Positions 11,172-21,302 of a stretch of DNA of 64,000 nucleotides are shown piece after piece; the stretch's first letter is position 1, and every line of letters begins with the position of its first letter. Origin of the DNA: Acephala macrosclerotiorum (taxonomy: Eukaryota > Ascomycota > Leotiomycetes > Helotiales > Mollisiaceae); contig MU119266.1 of the NCBI GenBank assembly GCA_014904845.1, positions 62,001-126,000 on the forward strand. Direction: 5' to 3'. The notes beneath the pieces were generated by a model that saw only the letters and a program-made list of their open reading frames with translations, ran no database searches and was not told the origin of the DNA. The position numbers and the translations under genes are program-made.

Positions 11172-12867
11172 GGATTTGCATAATGAACGGGTGATGAGGG
11201 AGTGGCTTGGTTTTGATAGATGATTTTTTGATGTGGGAAGGGGAGAGGGAAAGGGTGGGTGATTGATGACGAGCTCGAGCTCCTTGCAAAGCCTCCTCCT
11301 CTTTCTCTATCATGAAGTAGATCTCCCCATCACATTTCTCCCAATTTCAAACACGATGTGCTTTCTAAGATCTAGTTGCAATTCACATATCGAATCTACA
11401 CACTTCTCCTTATCTCCTTTCTCTTTCCGATACTGATATCCCAAAGTTTTATTTACATTCACGTGAAATGCCAAAATGTCCCAATTGTGCTGGGACATTG
11501 CGGAGAATTTTGTTGCGTATCGTAAACCTGCTAAGCGAAAAAATAATGTCAGCAAAATCACAATTGATAAGGATTTCAAAACTGATAAGGGGTCCTAAAA
11601 CGGATTAGCGCCATATCTGAATTTGACGCCTGATTTCGTCATCCTCTCTTGTGCTTCGTATTCGGTTAGTAAGCTTGCCGCTCTTGCTCAGGCGCTAACC
11701 ACCCTCGCTCATCCTCGGCTCATCTCTTCATGTAATTTTGCTTTCCAGTTTCTTAGTCAATACTACTGAGTTTTCTCATATCAGATTCGTTAAGTTTTGA
11801 TGACAATACTGATAGAACCCAAACAAGCTCCTATAGACACCAGATTGAGCACTGTCCAATGATCTTTGTGTTTTGTGTGCAGTATAAGTTGATTTTACAT
11901 AGATGGTACCAAGCTTCACTTTTCAATCGGACAGGACAGGACTAGTAAGATGGCTCTTGGGAATTTCGCTATCAGTTACTCTCGTACCCGGTGTGATTGT
12001 ACACCAAGCCTTCTAGAGACTTCTTCTGAGCTAGGGGGATTTAACGAGTGCATCTTCTTGATCTAGAAAAATATTACTTCATCTAGTAAGTTTCAAATAT
12101 GGAGTCTTTAGAATTTGTTACCTCTAATACGAATAGGAATAATTAGAGTCGATTACTTAGTAGGTGTACTAGTATTTCATCACTGAAAAATGGCATTATC
12201 ACCATTTTAATCTTTTTGTTTTTCAGCCCTTTTTTGGTGAGGGAGATGTTATCATTATCAGGGAGTAAGAAGAAGTCAGTCAGCCTCCTATCGATGAGTG
12301 GGCTACTAATTCCCTCACCGCTAGTCTGGGTGGTATTGTAGCGACAGCTTGATCTATTGGCGCAATACCCTACGGACGTGAACCGTTTTAAATCAGCGTT
12401 GCGCAACAGGCGATCCTTTCCATGGGGTTATATCATTCTTATCCGGCATCTTTGATTAGTCTTTGTTCAGTCTACTTTGCGATTCTGCTTCAGTTCTGCT
12501 CCTCCCGTGCATATCTCAAGCGAGATCAGGTTACGCCTCGCATCTACCACTATCCAATCTCACCTTCTCATTTGTGAAGATACTAATAGACCGGCGATGA
12601 TCGATGCCGGATCTTCCTTCCATGAACGGCATGGAGATTCAACCTCTCAGGCGCCATACCTTGCGCCCCTAGACGTCGAGAGATTTGCTCTTTACGGTGG
12701 AATAAACAACTGGTAATATCTTCATCAGATTAATCACAAGTCCAAATATATTGCTATTCTCCGACAGCTCTCTTAGACATGCCTCTCCCAGCTGGTCGAC
12801 ATATAAAAGCAGAACACCCAGCGTTGGAAAGAACACTCTCGATTTAATGCAGCTCAAAGCTCTCTAA
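11172..12867. other. Gene-poor stretch
   Basis: Moderately AT-rich sequence with scattered short frames. Nothing with domain motifs or a credible exon structure was found. Confidence 0.45.
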
Positions 12868-13140
12868 CTAGTACAGCCCAAACTTGAAATCCTCAATCGC
12901 TCGTCCATCTGCCAGATTGCCAATGTAGATCGTCCCGATAAGGCTGTATCCATGGGCGCTTGGTCGAAGAGCAACAGCACCAGTTGAGAGGGTAAAAGGG
13001 GTGGTATTGTGATGTCTAATCCGCCCGTCTAGCTAAGTAGGAATGTTCCCTTAACAAAGTGAATTCACTAGTGCATCCAGTCCAGCTGAGACAGCCCATA
13101 TGAGCCGATGCTCGATCGAGCGTGCGACCTCATTCCCACA
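12868..13140 (-). pseudogene. Coding-like gene remnant, family not recognised
   Basis: Reading leftwards, a frame gives VARSIEHRLIWAVSAGLDAL. After a 36-base GT...AG gap comes DGRIRHHNTTPFTLSTG, then HGYSLIGTIYIGNLADG and a stop at 12868. The amino-acid pattern is protein-like across the gap and codon usage looks natural. Upstream the frame closes quickly and no start is evident. The very short gap and missing 5' end suggest the tail of a decayed gene. The end (SLIGTIYIGNLADGRAIED) loosely recalls the C terminus of HET proteins, but I would not assign it. Confidence 0.3.
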
Positions 13141-13276
13141 TTGATCACTGTCTCAGTGCATTCTCCACCAATATCACCTGAATACGAGTTCTCAACTGAC
13201 AGAGGCTGTCATAGCTAGCGAGATTACGACTGCGCTCTATCAATCAAACGAGGGGCTTATAACGGTAATGGAGAAA

Positions 13277-13795
13277 TCATCTCTTCCTCCGCGTATGCCT
13301 GACCTTCCCTCCGTCCCCACAGCACGATGGTACTTTTTGACGTGTGTCTTGACATCCATATCGTTTCCCGTCGTGGCAATCCCTATCATGCTGTTCCTGC
13401 TGTTCCTCGCGGTTGAAACAGAGCATACACTCCTCGCAACCAAAATTACACTGAGGACGCCTGGACCACGCTTCTAGCCCATACTTGCAGGTGGCCCAAG
13501 TCTCCTTGCGGCATCTAGTACACTCCCTAGTCGTATCGAAGTAATGCCGTTCAAGCATCGACCGGTCGCTGTAATATTTGTCGCAGATAGGGCATTGTTC
13601 TCGGTTGTTATTGAGCAAAATCCGGGGATTTTGAATTGTAACATTTCCGTATTGGTCGTGTTGGATAGCTGTCGCGTCCATTTTGTCAATGGCGTAATCG
13701 TCAATGGCTTTAGTGAGGAAAGCGACAAGGTCCACAGCGCCGTTTCGTGTTGTAATTGCATTGTTTTCTACTCGAGATACTGAAGAGTCGCCCAT
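13277..13795 (-). CDS. Small zinc-finger (C2H2-like) protein
   Basis: Single exon of 172 residues from the ATG at 13795 (MGDSSVSRVENN). An in-frame upstream ATG at 13921 would add 42 residues. A Cys/His-rich C-terminal half contains CPICDKYYSDRSMLERHYF (C-x2-C...H) followed by CTRC, and later CEECMLCF with HDRDCH, resembling two degenerate C2H2 fingers. The N-terminal part is hydrophilic. The C-terminal tail is basic. DNA or RNA binding is possible. No orthologue recognised; it could also be a fragment of a larger finger protein. Confidence 0.5.
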   Translation of the reverse strand: MGDSSVSRVENNAITTRNGAVDLVAFLTKAIDDYAIDKMDATAIQHDQYGNVTIQNPRILLNNNREQCPICDKYYSDRSMLERHYFDTTRECTRCRKETWATCKYGLEAWSRRPQCNFGCEECMLCFNREEQQEQHDRDCHDGKRYGCQDTRQKVPSCCGDGGKVRHTRRKR

Positions 13796-13921
13796 CTTGC
13801 CTCGGCCAATAAAAGACAGAGTGTGAAAGCGAATAAAGAGGGCACTCTGCGAGTTTCTTTCGATAGCTGAAGACGATAGGCGATTGCGAAAGACTTGCTC
13901 TCTAGAATCCAGATATGACAA

Positions 13922-14819
13922 GTGAACTTTAAATATTAGCCTATAGTAACTGTGGTCGGAACTTGGTGCAAATGACCTACAGAAATTAATCTAAATGCTC
14001 GACGTCTTAAAAACGACCGAGAATATGGTTCATTAAAGGGCATAGTAGCACCTTTAATAACTGCAGAAGAATCGAGAACAAGCGGTTGTCTTAATCATGG
14101 TTGTGATGAGTGGCAAGACTTGGCGTCACTTATCTAACTAGGACCACGTTGGAGTCGGGGCTTTAGTGAGGCTTAAGACAGCCTTCTTAAGGCGTCCAGT
14201 GTTATTGTTGCAAGGCCTCCCTATCTGACTGCTTCGAGTCGTAGTATGCTCTGGCCTTATTTATGCGTCGGGCGCACCATGGTGCCTATTTCAGCCCATC
14301 GGAGACCTCCGACTCCCTTGAAAGTTGGCCACGTTTTATTTAAATTTTACGCGGTTCTTTTCCGTTAAAAATCGAAGATATTCTCAACATTTTTCGAGAG
14401 ATGCGGAGCAAATCCGCTTCGTGGCGGGTCAAGTGCATGGCCGCCGCAGGCCGTGATGGGCGCCCTCAGCCATTCATCCTGTTCTCCCCGAGCGCTCCTT
14501 TACAAGACCACCTGTAGAGATTGGTTGCCCATCCCCATCACATGTATAGTTAATGCATCGAGGAAGGGTTATTAAGGCCCCAGTGTCTTCTGAGACATTG
14601 CTGCCCGAACTTAACGTATCAGTGACTGATTACACGCTCACGAGGATTCAAGTTTCTTTTCTTGGAATTCGCTCATCACACTTTGGACTGATAAGCTTGC
14701 AGGTACTGCAAAGGCGGAGTTTTACACTGGTAGTCTTGGGCGTCAATTTTTCCTTTCGCTTCTAATGCGATTAGTCAACGGCATCGCTCTGCAGTAATAG
14801 AAGAAATGAATGGGAATAG
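13922..14819. other. Intergenic with a GC-rich, palindrome-bearing island
   Basis: No gene. The core contains the 12-bp palindrome gcaccatggtgc (near 14272) and a GC-rich patch around 14400-14500 (gcggagcaaatccgc is an inverted repeat), between an AT-richer arm and the AT-rich block to the right. It may be part of a decayed repeat. Confidence 0.4.
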
Positions 14820-15440
14820 TATTATTTTGGATTCAGAGTAAGGCCCGTGAAAAGTGAAATTAATAAATCGAGACAAAGAACAAGTAAAGCAATGTAAAAA
14901 CGGATAAATTAATCCAACTTGCAAAACGAAATCCTTTAAAAATCAAAAGTCCAAACTTCAAAATTTTAAAATACTTTATTAAATATTAATCAAAATATAT
15001 ACAAATTAAATCGACTTTGAAAACTAGTTAAAAAGTATACGTAAACGTCGCTTAATAAAAACTTAATTTATTATATTAATTAATAATTTTAATATTTAAA
15101 TTTTATTTATAAATATATAAAAAAATTATAAATTTTTTTTATAATTATTTAAATATAAAAAATAAAATAAAAATATATATTAAATAAAAAAATTATATTA
15201 ATTATAATAATTTTATATAAAATTTTGTAATATATTTAAAAAAAATATATATATAAATCGTTTTAATTTTAAACGAATTATTTTAACGTCGTTATTAAAA
15301 CGTAAAAACTTTTTATTTCAAAGGACGAATATTATAAATCGTTAAAAAACTTTAAAAAAAAAATCGTAAATATAAATAAAAGTATAAAAAATGCGAAGAA
15401 GTATTAATTTATTAATATATACGAGTAAACCGATTATTTA
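14820..15440. repeat. Second AT-rich, RIP-like block
   Basis: Composition drops abruptly to almost pure A/T with retained CpG (tcg, acg), as in the block at the left end. No reading frame and no recognisable element remains. The border at about 15440 is sharp and the next gene ends at 15531. Confidence 0.65.
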
Positions 15441-15530
15441 AAAACACCTTAGGCCATGGACTCTAACGCTAAATTCAAAGTCACTGCTTAGTATAGTAGC
15501 TTCGCAGTCCTTCCTAGACGTCAATGATTG

Positions 15531-16603
15531 TTACGGCGGCAACTCCGGACGATTGTATGGTTGGTTGTACGCCCCGTCTTCCGTGTATATCTCTACAGGC
15601 CGCTCGCTGTCCAGCTCATATCCGTATTCTCCGCCCGTCCCTTTATCTGGTGCTCCAGTGTGAGGCTCGTATGCGACTCCTTGATGAGCATCAATTACCC
15701 GCTTGCGCCGTGTTCGGAAGAACCAGAATACACCAATGAGAATGGCGAGAGAGACCACAGGTATGCAAACACCGATTGCAGCTTTGGCCCCTGTTGATAG
15801 CCCACTTGACGGACTCGGAGTTCCCGTTGAGGTATTGGAGGCGGTCGATGTAGCCGAGGATTGAGTATTTGTCGCAGTACTTGATGTTGAGGCTGTAGAT
15901 GTTAATGTTGAAGCGGCAGATAGCACTATTGCGTCAGAGGCTTGCCACCAAATGGGTATTCCATCACAGGAAATCGTAGTGGTAGATCGAACCGAACTCA
16001 CGGTGACAGTCCCTCGGTTCTGTGAGAGTCCTGCTTGCGTGGGATAGATGTAAGATATCGTTTCGCCTGGTAATGCAATAGAGGTGCATGCATGTCCGAT
16101 GTTTTGGTATCCAAAACTCCTAAATGCGCGTTAGGAGAGACTCGGTCATCTGAGGAGTGATATTAGGCTTACATCGGACAGCAGACAAATGCTGAGGTAC
16201 CTGTTCCAAGGGAAATAGCCTCTGTCAAACTAGGACCCAAGCCTAAGAAAGTGCTTGTGAACGTAGCGGCCGTTACCCAGCTCGACGGGCAGATAGCCGG
16301 ACTGTCTGAAGGCATTCAGCCAACAGCGCGTTCAATGAGCGGTAGGCATAACTCACAATAATACACGCCCCAATTGGAAGATGTTTCCAGGTAAGTGGTT
16401 CCAACCGAACCTGCGGGGTAACATGCTGGATCAAAATTGTTTCCCCCATTATGACCCACAAAGAGCGCCCCGTTATTTGTTGCCGACGTCAAGGTTTGGT
16501 AGCATGATGTCGGTGGTTGGAAGAGAGATGTTATGGGGCCCCAATTGTACGTTGCAAGATTATTCGTTAGGGTCGAAGTCAATATTGAGGTTGAGGACGA
16601 CAT
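15531..16603 (-). CDS. Single-pass surface protein with Ser/Thr-rich linker
   Basis: Three exons (16357-16603, 16173-16305, 15531-16119) give 322 residues. The ectodomain holds several Cys (FDPACYPAG, SPAICPSSWVTAA, FVCCP, HACTS, ISCDG). A Ser/Thr-rich stretch of about 45 residues follows (STASTSSTATNTQSSATS), then a transmembrane helix (AAIGVCIPVVSLAILIGVFW) with a basic stop-transfer RTRRKR and a cytosolic tail ending RPELPP. This resembles fungal wall-anchored sensor-like or adhesin-like proteins. No signal peptide follows the chosen start (MSSSTSILTS), so an upstream exon could be missing. Function unknown. Confidence 0.68.
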
Positions 16604-17265
16604 AGTGCTAGGAATAGCGCTGTATCGAAAAGGGGATTGCGATTACTGTCGCAAGGACGACTACTCAACCAAGATATGAACTTGAGACGAAAGAAAATGA
16701 AATAGGGACGAGGCTCTGGAAGCGCTGAGGAGGATAATAATAGTCTGCCAGACACAGCCATCTCAGTCAGATGAAAAAGGCCGATCTTGGGCGCTCCTAT
16801 CAACACTATGAACTTCTCGCATAATAACCAGATCTTGGCCGAAAATTCTGAAATTGAGTGTGAAAACACTTTGATATCTCAAGAATCTTATACTAAAGTT
16901 TCAGGAACTTTGATAGCGTTTTGTAAAAGTTTTGTTAATACAGAAGTCGCGAGGAGTGGGCGACGCGCATCGGTTAGCCGTAAGGTTGCGGATCCTTTGT
17001 TGTGGGCGAAGTAGATAGATAAGCATTAGAAGGGTTCGTGGGGGTAATAGCGGGGGTTGACCGCATTTTTTTTAAATAGTTTGATCTAGAAATAGATTGG
17101 ATTGGATAATAAATTAGAAAAAGACTACTTTTTAATAAAATATATACTATATCAACCCATTCGAAAAGAGCCAATACCGGCAAATATTCGGTCCCTCATA
17201 CTAAATGGGCGGACTTTAGCTGTCTTCTTGATCGGCCGCTCATTTATATTGATTGATCCCCTCCC

Positions 17266-17273
17266 TCACGTGA
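17266..17273. promoter_or_regulatory. TCACGTGA site (Cbf1/bHLH-type)
   Basis: Perfect 8-bp palindrome containing an E-box. In yeasts Cbf1 binds RTCACRTG at sulfur-assimilation genes. Its position upstream of a sulfatase is suggestive. Binding is inferred from sequence only. Confidence 0.4.
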
Positions 17274-17392
17274 TGAGACTACTATAAATAGAACGGGCAA
17301 GCCCAATTCCTTCGATCATATAACGTTAATTGTAGTTGCGCCCACCCTAGCCCGAAACCGCCCTCGATCTTTCTCGGTTCTACCTCAATAAA

Positions 17393-17432
17393 GGGGCCGG
17401 CACGGCGGAATCTCGACGTGCTCGCCGGCCCC
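17393..17432. repeat. GC-rich inverted repeat
   Basis: Perfect 9-base arms ggggccggc / gccggcccc separated by 22 bases, with acg/cgt able to extend the stem. A stable hairpin in DNA or RNA; role unknown. Confidence 0.55.
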
Positions 17433-17457
17433 CAATTGCTATCTTGTATAAGACCTT

Positions 17458-17471
17458 GCATCACGTGATGC
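17458..17471. promoter_or_regulatory. 14-bp palindrome GCATCACGTGATGC with TCACGTGA core
   Basis: Second and longer E-box palindrome, about 280 bp upstream of the arylsulfatase start. See the site at 17266. Confidence 0.45.
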
Positions 17472-17494
17472 AGCGCGACTCACAGCTGCATTTG

Positions 17495-17637
17495 CCGGCT
17501 AAAAGAGTAGGTACATAACCTAGCACCTTGGCGCTACTATAGAGTACCTAGGTACTTGACAAAACTTAACTCACTAAAGCTGACCGGCTAAAAGGGCCCT
17601 TAGCGCCTCGGCGTCACCTGATAAAACTTTACTTTTA
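17495..17637. repeat. Degenerate tandem duplication upstream of arylsulfatase
   Basis: Two units start with ccggctaaaag (17495 and 17584) and share, with gaps, gc(a)cct(t)ggcg and the ending cttgacaaaactt/cctgataaaactt. The first unit carries extra taggta-type insertions. Possibly duplicated upstream elements. Confidence 0.45.
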
Positions 17638-17751
17638 ATTAAAAAAAAAAAAATGGGTATTAAGTTCCCGTCGTGTCCCTTTACCAAGCTTTCTGGTATG
17701 TTGAATCTGGGTCACCTCAAATCCTCAAAAATATCACCATATGAATCGAAA

Positions 17752-19798
17752 ATGTTTCTCAAACGAGTTCTACCTTTTCTCATTCTATTGCAAGGCTATG
17801 CCCTTGGCCAATCAGACCACCAGGTTTCAAAAACGGAGTTTCCAACCCAGTCTACCGCGAGGCCTAACATTATTTTCCTCTTGACAGATGATCAAGATCT
17901 CCACCTGGATTCCTTAGCCTATACGCCTTTTCTCAAGAAACATCTTTTAGATCAAGGAACATTTTACACCAAGCACTACTGCACCATTGCCATATGCTGT
18001 CCTGCACGGGTTACCTTATGGACTGGCAAAGCTGCCCATAACACTGTAAGAAGCATTAATGGTTCTTAAAGTTTCTTTCGCTTTTCTAACTGTCATTAGA
18101 ATGTTACCGACGTTAGCCCACCCTATGGTAAGTGATGCTTTGGGCCTTGTGACGAGGATCTTTCTATTAAACACATTAAAGGGGGATATCCCAAGTTCGT
18201 CTCCCAAGGGCTCAATTCAAATTATCTCCCTGTTTGGCTACAGGCAGCGGGCTACAATACGTATTAGTATGATGCGAGACAGTCAAGATCATTTGATATT
18301 CCACTAATACCTTCAGTGTGGGCAAGCTTTTCAATGCTCTCTCTACTACCACTTGGAACGCCCCCTTCGTAGCTGGGTGGACTGGATCGGATTTTCTGCT
18401 CGACCCCTACACGTACCTATACTACAATGCCACTTTTCAGAGGAACCATGATCCTCCTGTCAGCTATGGTGGCAACTATTCCACTGGTGCCAACTACTCT
18501 ACCGACGTTGTCGCATCGAAAGCTTTTGGATTTTTGGACGACGGAGTCAAAGATGAGAAACCATTTTTCCTAGGAATAGCCCCCATAGCTCCACACAGTG
18601 AAGTTGGGGTACCTGATGCGACTTCTGAGTTCACTGAACCTCTTCCCGCAGCGAGACACAAAGATTTGTTCCAGGGTGTCCAGGTTCCTAGATCGCAAAG
18701 CTTTAATCCTGACACGGTGAGGAGAACTTCCACAGCAGAAGTAATTCCAAGAATTTTACTGAATATTCTCTCCAATTAGCCTTCCGGTGCGAGCTGGATT
18801 CGTGCGCTTCCCAAGCAAAATGATGCCAACGTAGCCTACAATGACCATTTTTATCGCCAACGACTTCGAGCACTCCAAGCCTTCGACGAACTTGTTGATA
18901 ATTTGTTTGCAAAACTTGAAGCTTACGGGTTGCTCGATAATACCTACATCATCTATACTGCTGGTAAGTAGATATGCTGACCGTACCTTTCACATCTATT
19001 GGACCTTAGCTCATCAGCTGTATAGACAACGGTTATCATATTGGTCAGCATCGATTGCAACCGGGCAAAACGACTGGCTATGAAGAAGATGTGAACGTTC
19101 CCCTAGTAATTCGTGGGCCTGGTGTGGCCAAAAATGTGACGACCGAGCTCGTCACCACGCATACAGACCTTTCTCCCACTATCCTTGACCTCATTGGACT
19201 CTCTCCTCGACCAGATTTTGACGGTTTAGCAATTCCCGTTCATGCCACCGAGACCCAGCGAGCAGGAAGGAGCTCCAAACAAAAGTGGCAAGAACATGCC
19301 AATGTCGAGTTCTGGGGTGTTGGTATCGGCGAGGGTACCTATGGTATCAACACACCAAACAATACATACAAGGCCGTCCGAGTTCTGAGCGAAGAGTACA
19401 ATCTGTACTATGCCGTATGGTGTAACAACGAGCACGAGCTTTATGACCTCAGCAACGATCAATTCCAGCTCAACAACCTTCTCCTACCATTGCAAGCGAC
19501 TCTTCTTGGCTACCCGGTGTCGAAAGTTGCATCGCGACTTGATGCACTGCTGTTGGTTTTGAAGTCTTGCAAGGGTGACAGTTGTGTTAAACCTTGGCTA
19601 TCACTACATCCGGAAGGGGATGTCTCGACCTTGAAGCAGGCTTTGAATTCAAAATACGACGAATTCTACGAGCAGCAAGAGGTCAAGGTCAAATACACAA
19701 AGTGTGAATTAGGCTACTTGATAGGATCCGAAGGTCCACAGTTTTTGACTGATGGCCTGATCTACCGCGATGGAGCCTCGTGGAGCGCCTGGACCTAA
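17752..19798 (+). CDS. Secreted arylsulfatase
   Basis: Six exons (17752-18045, 18100-18127, 18182-18266, 18317-18716, 18780-18963, 19026-19798) give 587 residues, all joins in frame. The start is placed at 17752 because it gives a signal peptide (MFLKRVLPFLILLQGYALG); an in-frame ATG at 17653 would bury it. Sulfatase hallmarks: metal-binding LLTDDQD (residues 44-49), formylglycine motif C82-C-P-A-R86, TGKAAHNTNVTDV, YYVGKLFN and ADNGYHIGQHR. It should hydrolyse aromatic or sugar sulfate esters outside the cell, supplying sulfate. A formylglycine-generating enzyme must convert C82. Upstream TCACGTGA sites fit sulfur control. The gene appears intact. Confidence 0.9.
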
Positions 19799-20608
19799 AC
19801 AACGGCTCGAGAGGTACTGCCAAAAATGGAATACCTCCACCGCCTCATCGTACGAGTGCATCGCATGGGCAAAATAAGAAAAGAGATGACATGGGTTTTC
19901 ATTCTTTCCGCACAATTATCTAATCTATTTATGTTACAAAAGATCTTAGAAGTCATTTTCCCGACTTAAGTATTCTGTAGCTGTCCTTATGCTTGATTGT
20001 CATAAAATGCCTTTTGTGATATCCTCATTACCCCCCACCAGCACCAGCATTATACATGAGGCCTTAGATCTAGAAGCATCGGGCCAAGACAAATCACGCT
20101 AAACCTCATCGCGTATTTGACAGGTCCGGAGTTAATTTATTTAAAAAGAGGACCCGAACGGAAATCGTTGCAAAATGGAGGTCAAACCTCAAGTTTCAGC
20201 AGCATTCCTTTTGGGATCGATCAAGATACATACAGGCCAAGTCGATATTGAGGGAGAAACCAATAAGAGGGCAGGGCTTTTAGAAGGTAGTAGGGCTAGG
20301 GCATGCTGCATGCTGGGTAAGAGTGTAAAATAAGAGGGAGCTTGGGAATGCAGCGGAGGGGAAATCAAAGGTAAACTTGTCATGTGACTATGCAATTCTC
20401 TATTTTTTAAACTTAAATGCATCGCTACTATAAAATCAAATGAATTCTTTTTCTTGATATCAGTTCTTGAGATATTCATGCTTTCATCATGTAATTTAAT
20501 GCAAAAAAGCGAAGTCTCGTGATGGCAGAATCTAGGGTTGGGACACCCCGGGGCTATTCCCGTCGTGCCCCCGGGGCGTCCCTAAAAGGATCGTCGATCG
20601 TATTTCAA
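19799..20608. other. Arylsulfatase 3' flank, no gene
   Basis: No credible frame. Contains one copy of the HET-associated short repeat (20176-20236) and a C/G-rich patch near 20545-20585 with ccccggggc. Confidence 0.45.
20176..20236. repeat. Copy of a ~55-bp dispersed repeat (most diverged)
   Basis: Reads gaggtcaaacctcaagtttc, then gcattcctttt..gatcgatcaagatacata. It aligns with the copy at 52205 along its length with substitutions. Further copies are at 47182 and, inverted, at 49000. Confidence 0.5.
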
Positions 20609-21000
20609 TCAAGTCGTTGTACCAGATGTGGTACACGAGGTAGAGCACACAGCGGACAAGAAGAACATTGCCGCAACCACGGCGCTACCATATGAGGGCC
20701 CTAGTAGCAAGATAAATGGGACAACCCCTGGGAGGCGTACAAAAAGAGAATTCCAAAGTTGAAGAATATGATGGCATTTAGATGCCCTGCATACATAGGG
20801 AAATCGTTGAGTTTGCACCCAAAGATGTTTAAGCCACGAATAAGAAGCAGTGCTCTTGCTGGCAATGAAATTAAGCATATATTCGTAGGGCTCATCAAAG
20901 GGAAAAGCAATTGGAGAGCCATTGATGTTGGGCTCTTAAGATAATTGTCACACTCATCGTTAAATCCAACTATTGCAAGTTTCCTAGGGTTAATGAAGCT
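20609..21000 (-). pseudogene. Possible remnant of an ABCA-type transporter gene
   Basis: Leftward frames give MALQLLFPLMSPTNICL, then ARALLLIRGLNIFG, YAGHLNAIIFFNFGILFLY and, after a frame change, GPSYGSAVVAAMFFLSAVC. The order RALLL..LN.F, Y.G, FGIL is reminiscent of the membrane segment before the nucleotide-binding domain of fungal ABCA transporters. No ATP-binding motifs are present. A hydrophobic chance frame is the alternative. Confidence 0.25.
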
Positions 21001-21302
21001 ATTAGTATGTAAATTGAAGCTTGTAGCTCCTCCTAGTGAGATGAGGATATGAATGGACACCTCCCTGGCCTATAAATTCTGATTTGCAAAGAATGAATTG
21101 GCTACAAGCGTGCTATATGTTCGTGTAACTAACATACACCATGGCTGAGCTCAAATCAGTGCTCCCGCTGGATTCTACCGCTAAAGTCGCGGTACAGAGC
21201 AGCATATGCTTTTGACATCTCATAATAGGCATCAGTATGCCCTCTGCCACGTGCTACAGCCAAGTACGACAATGCGTTCTCCGCTCGTAGTCCTACTATT
21301 GT

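Larger units (their letters stand above)
16604..17751. promoter_or_regulatory. Divergent upstream region of the surface-protein and arylsulfatase genes
   Basis: Contains no gene. It holds two TCACGTGA sites, a GC-rich inverted repeat and a degenerate direct repeat, listed separately, all closer to the arylsulfatase. The poly-A run at 17641-17653 lies just upstream of an in-frame ATG at 17653. Confidence 0.5.
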
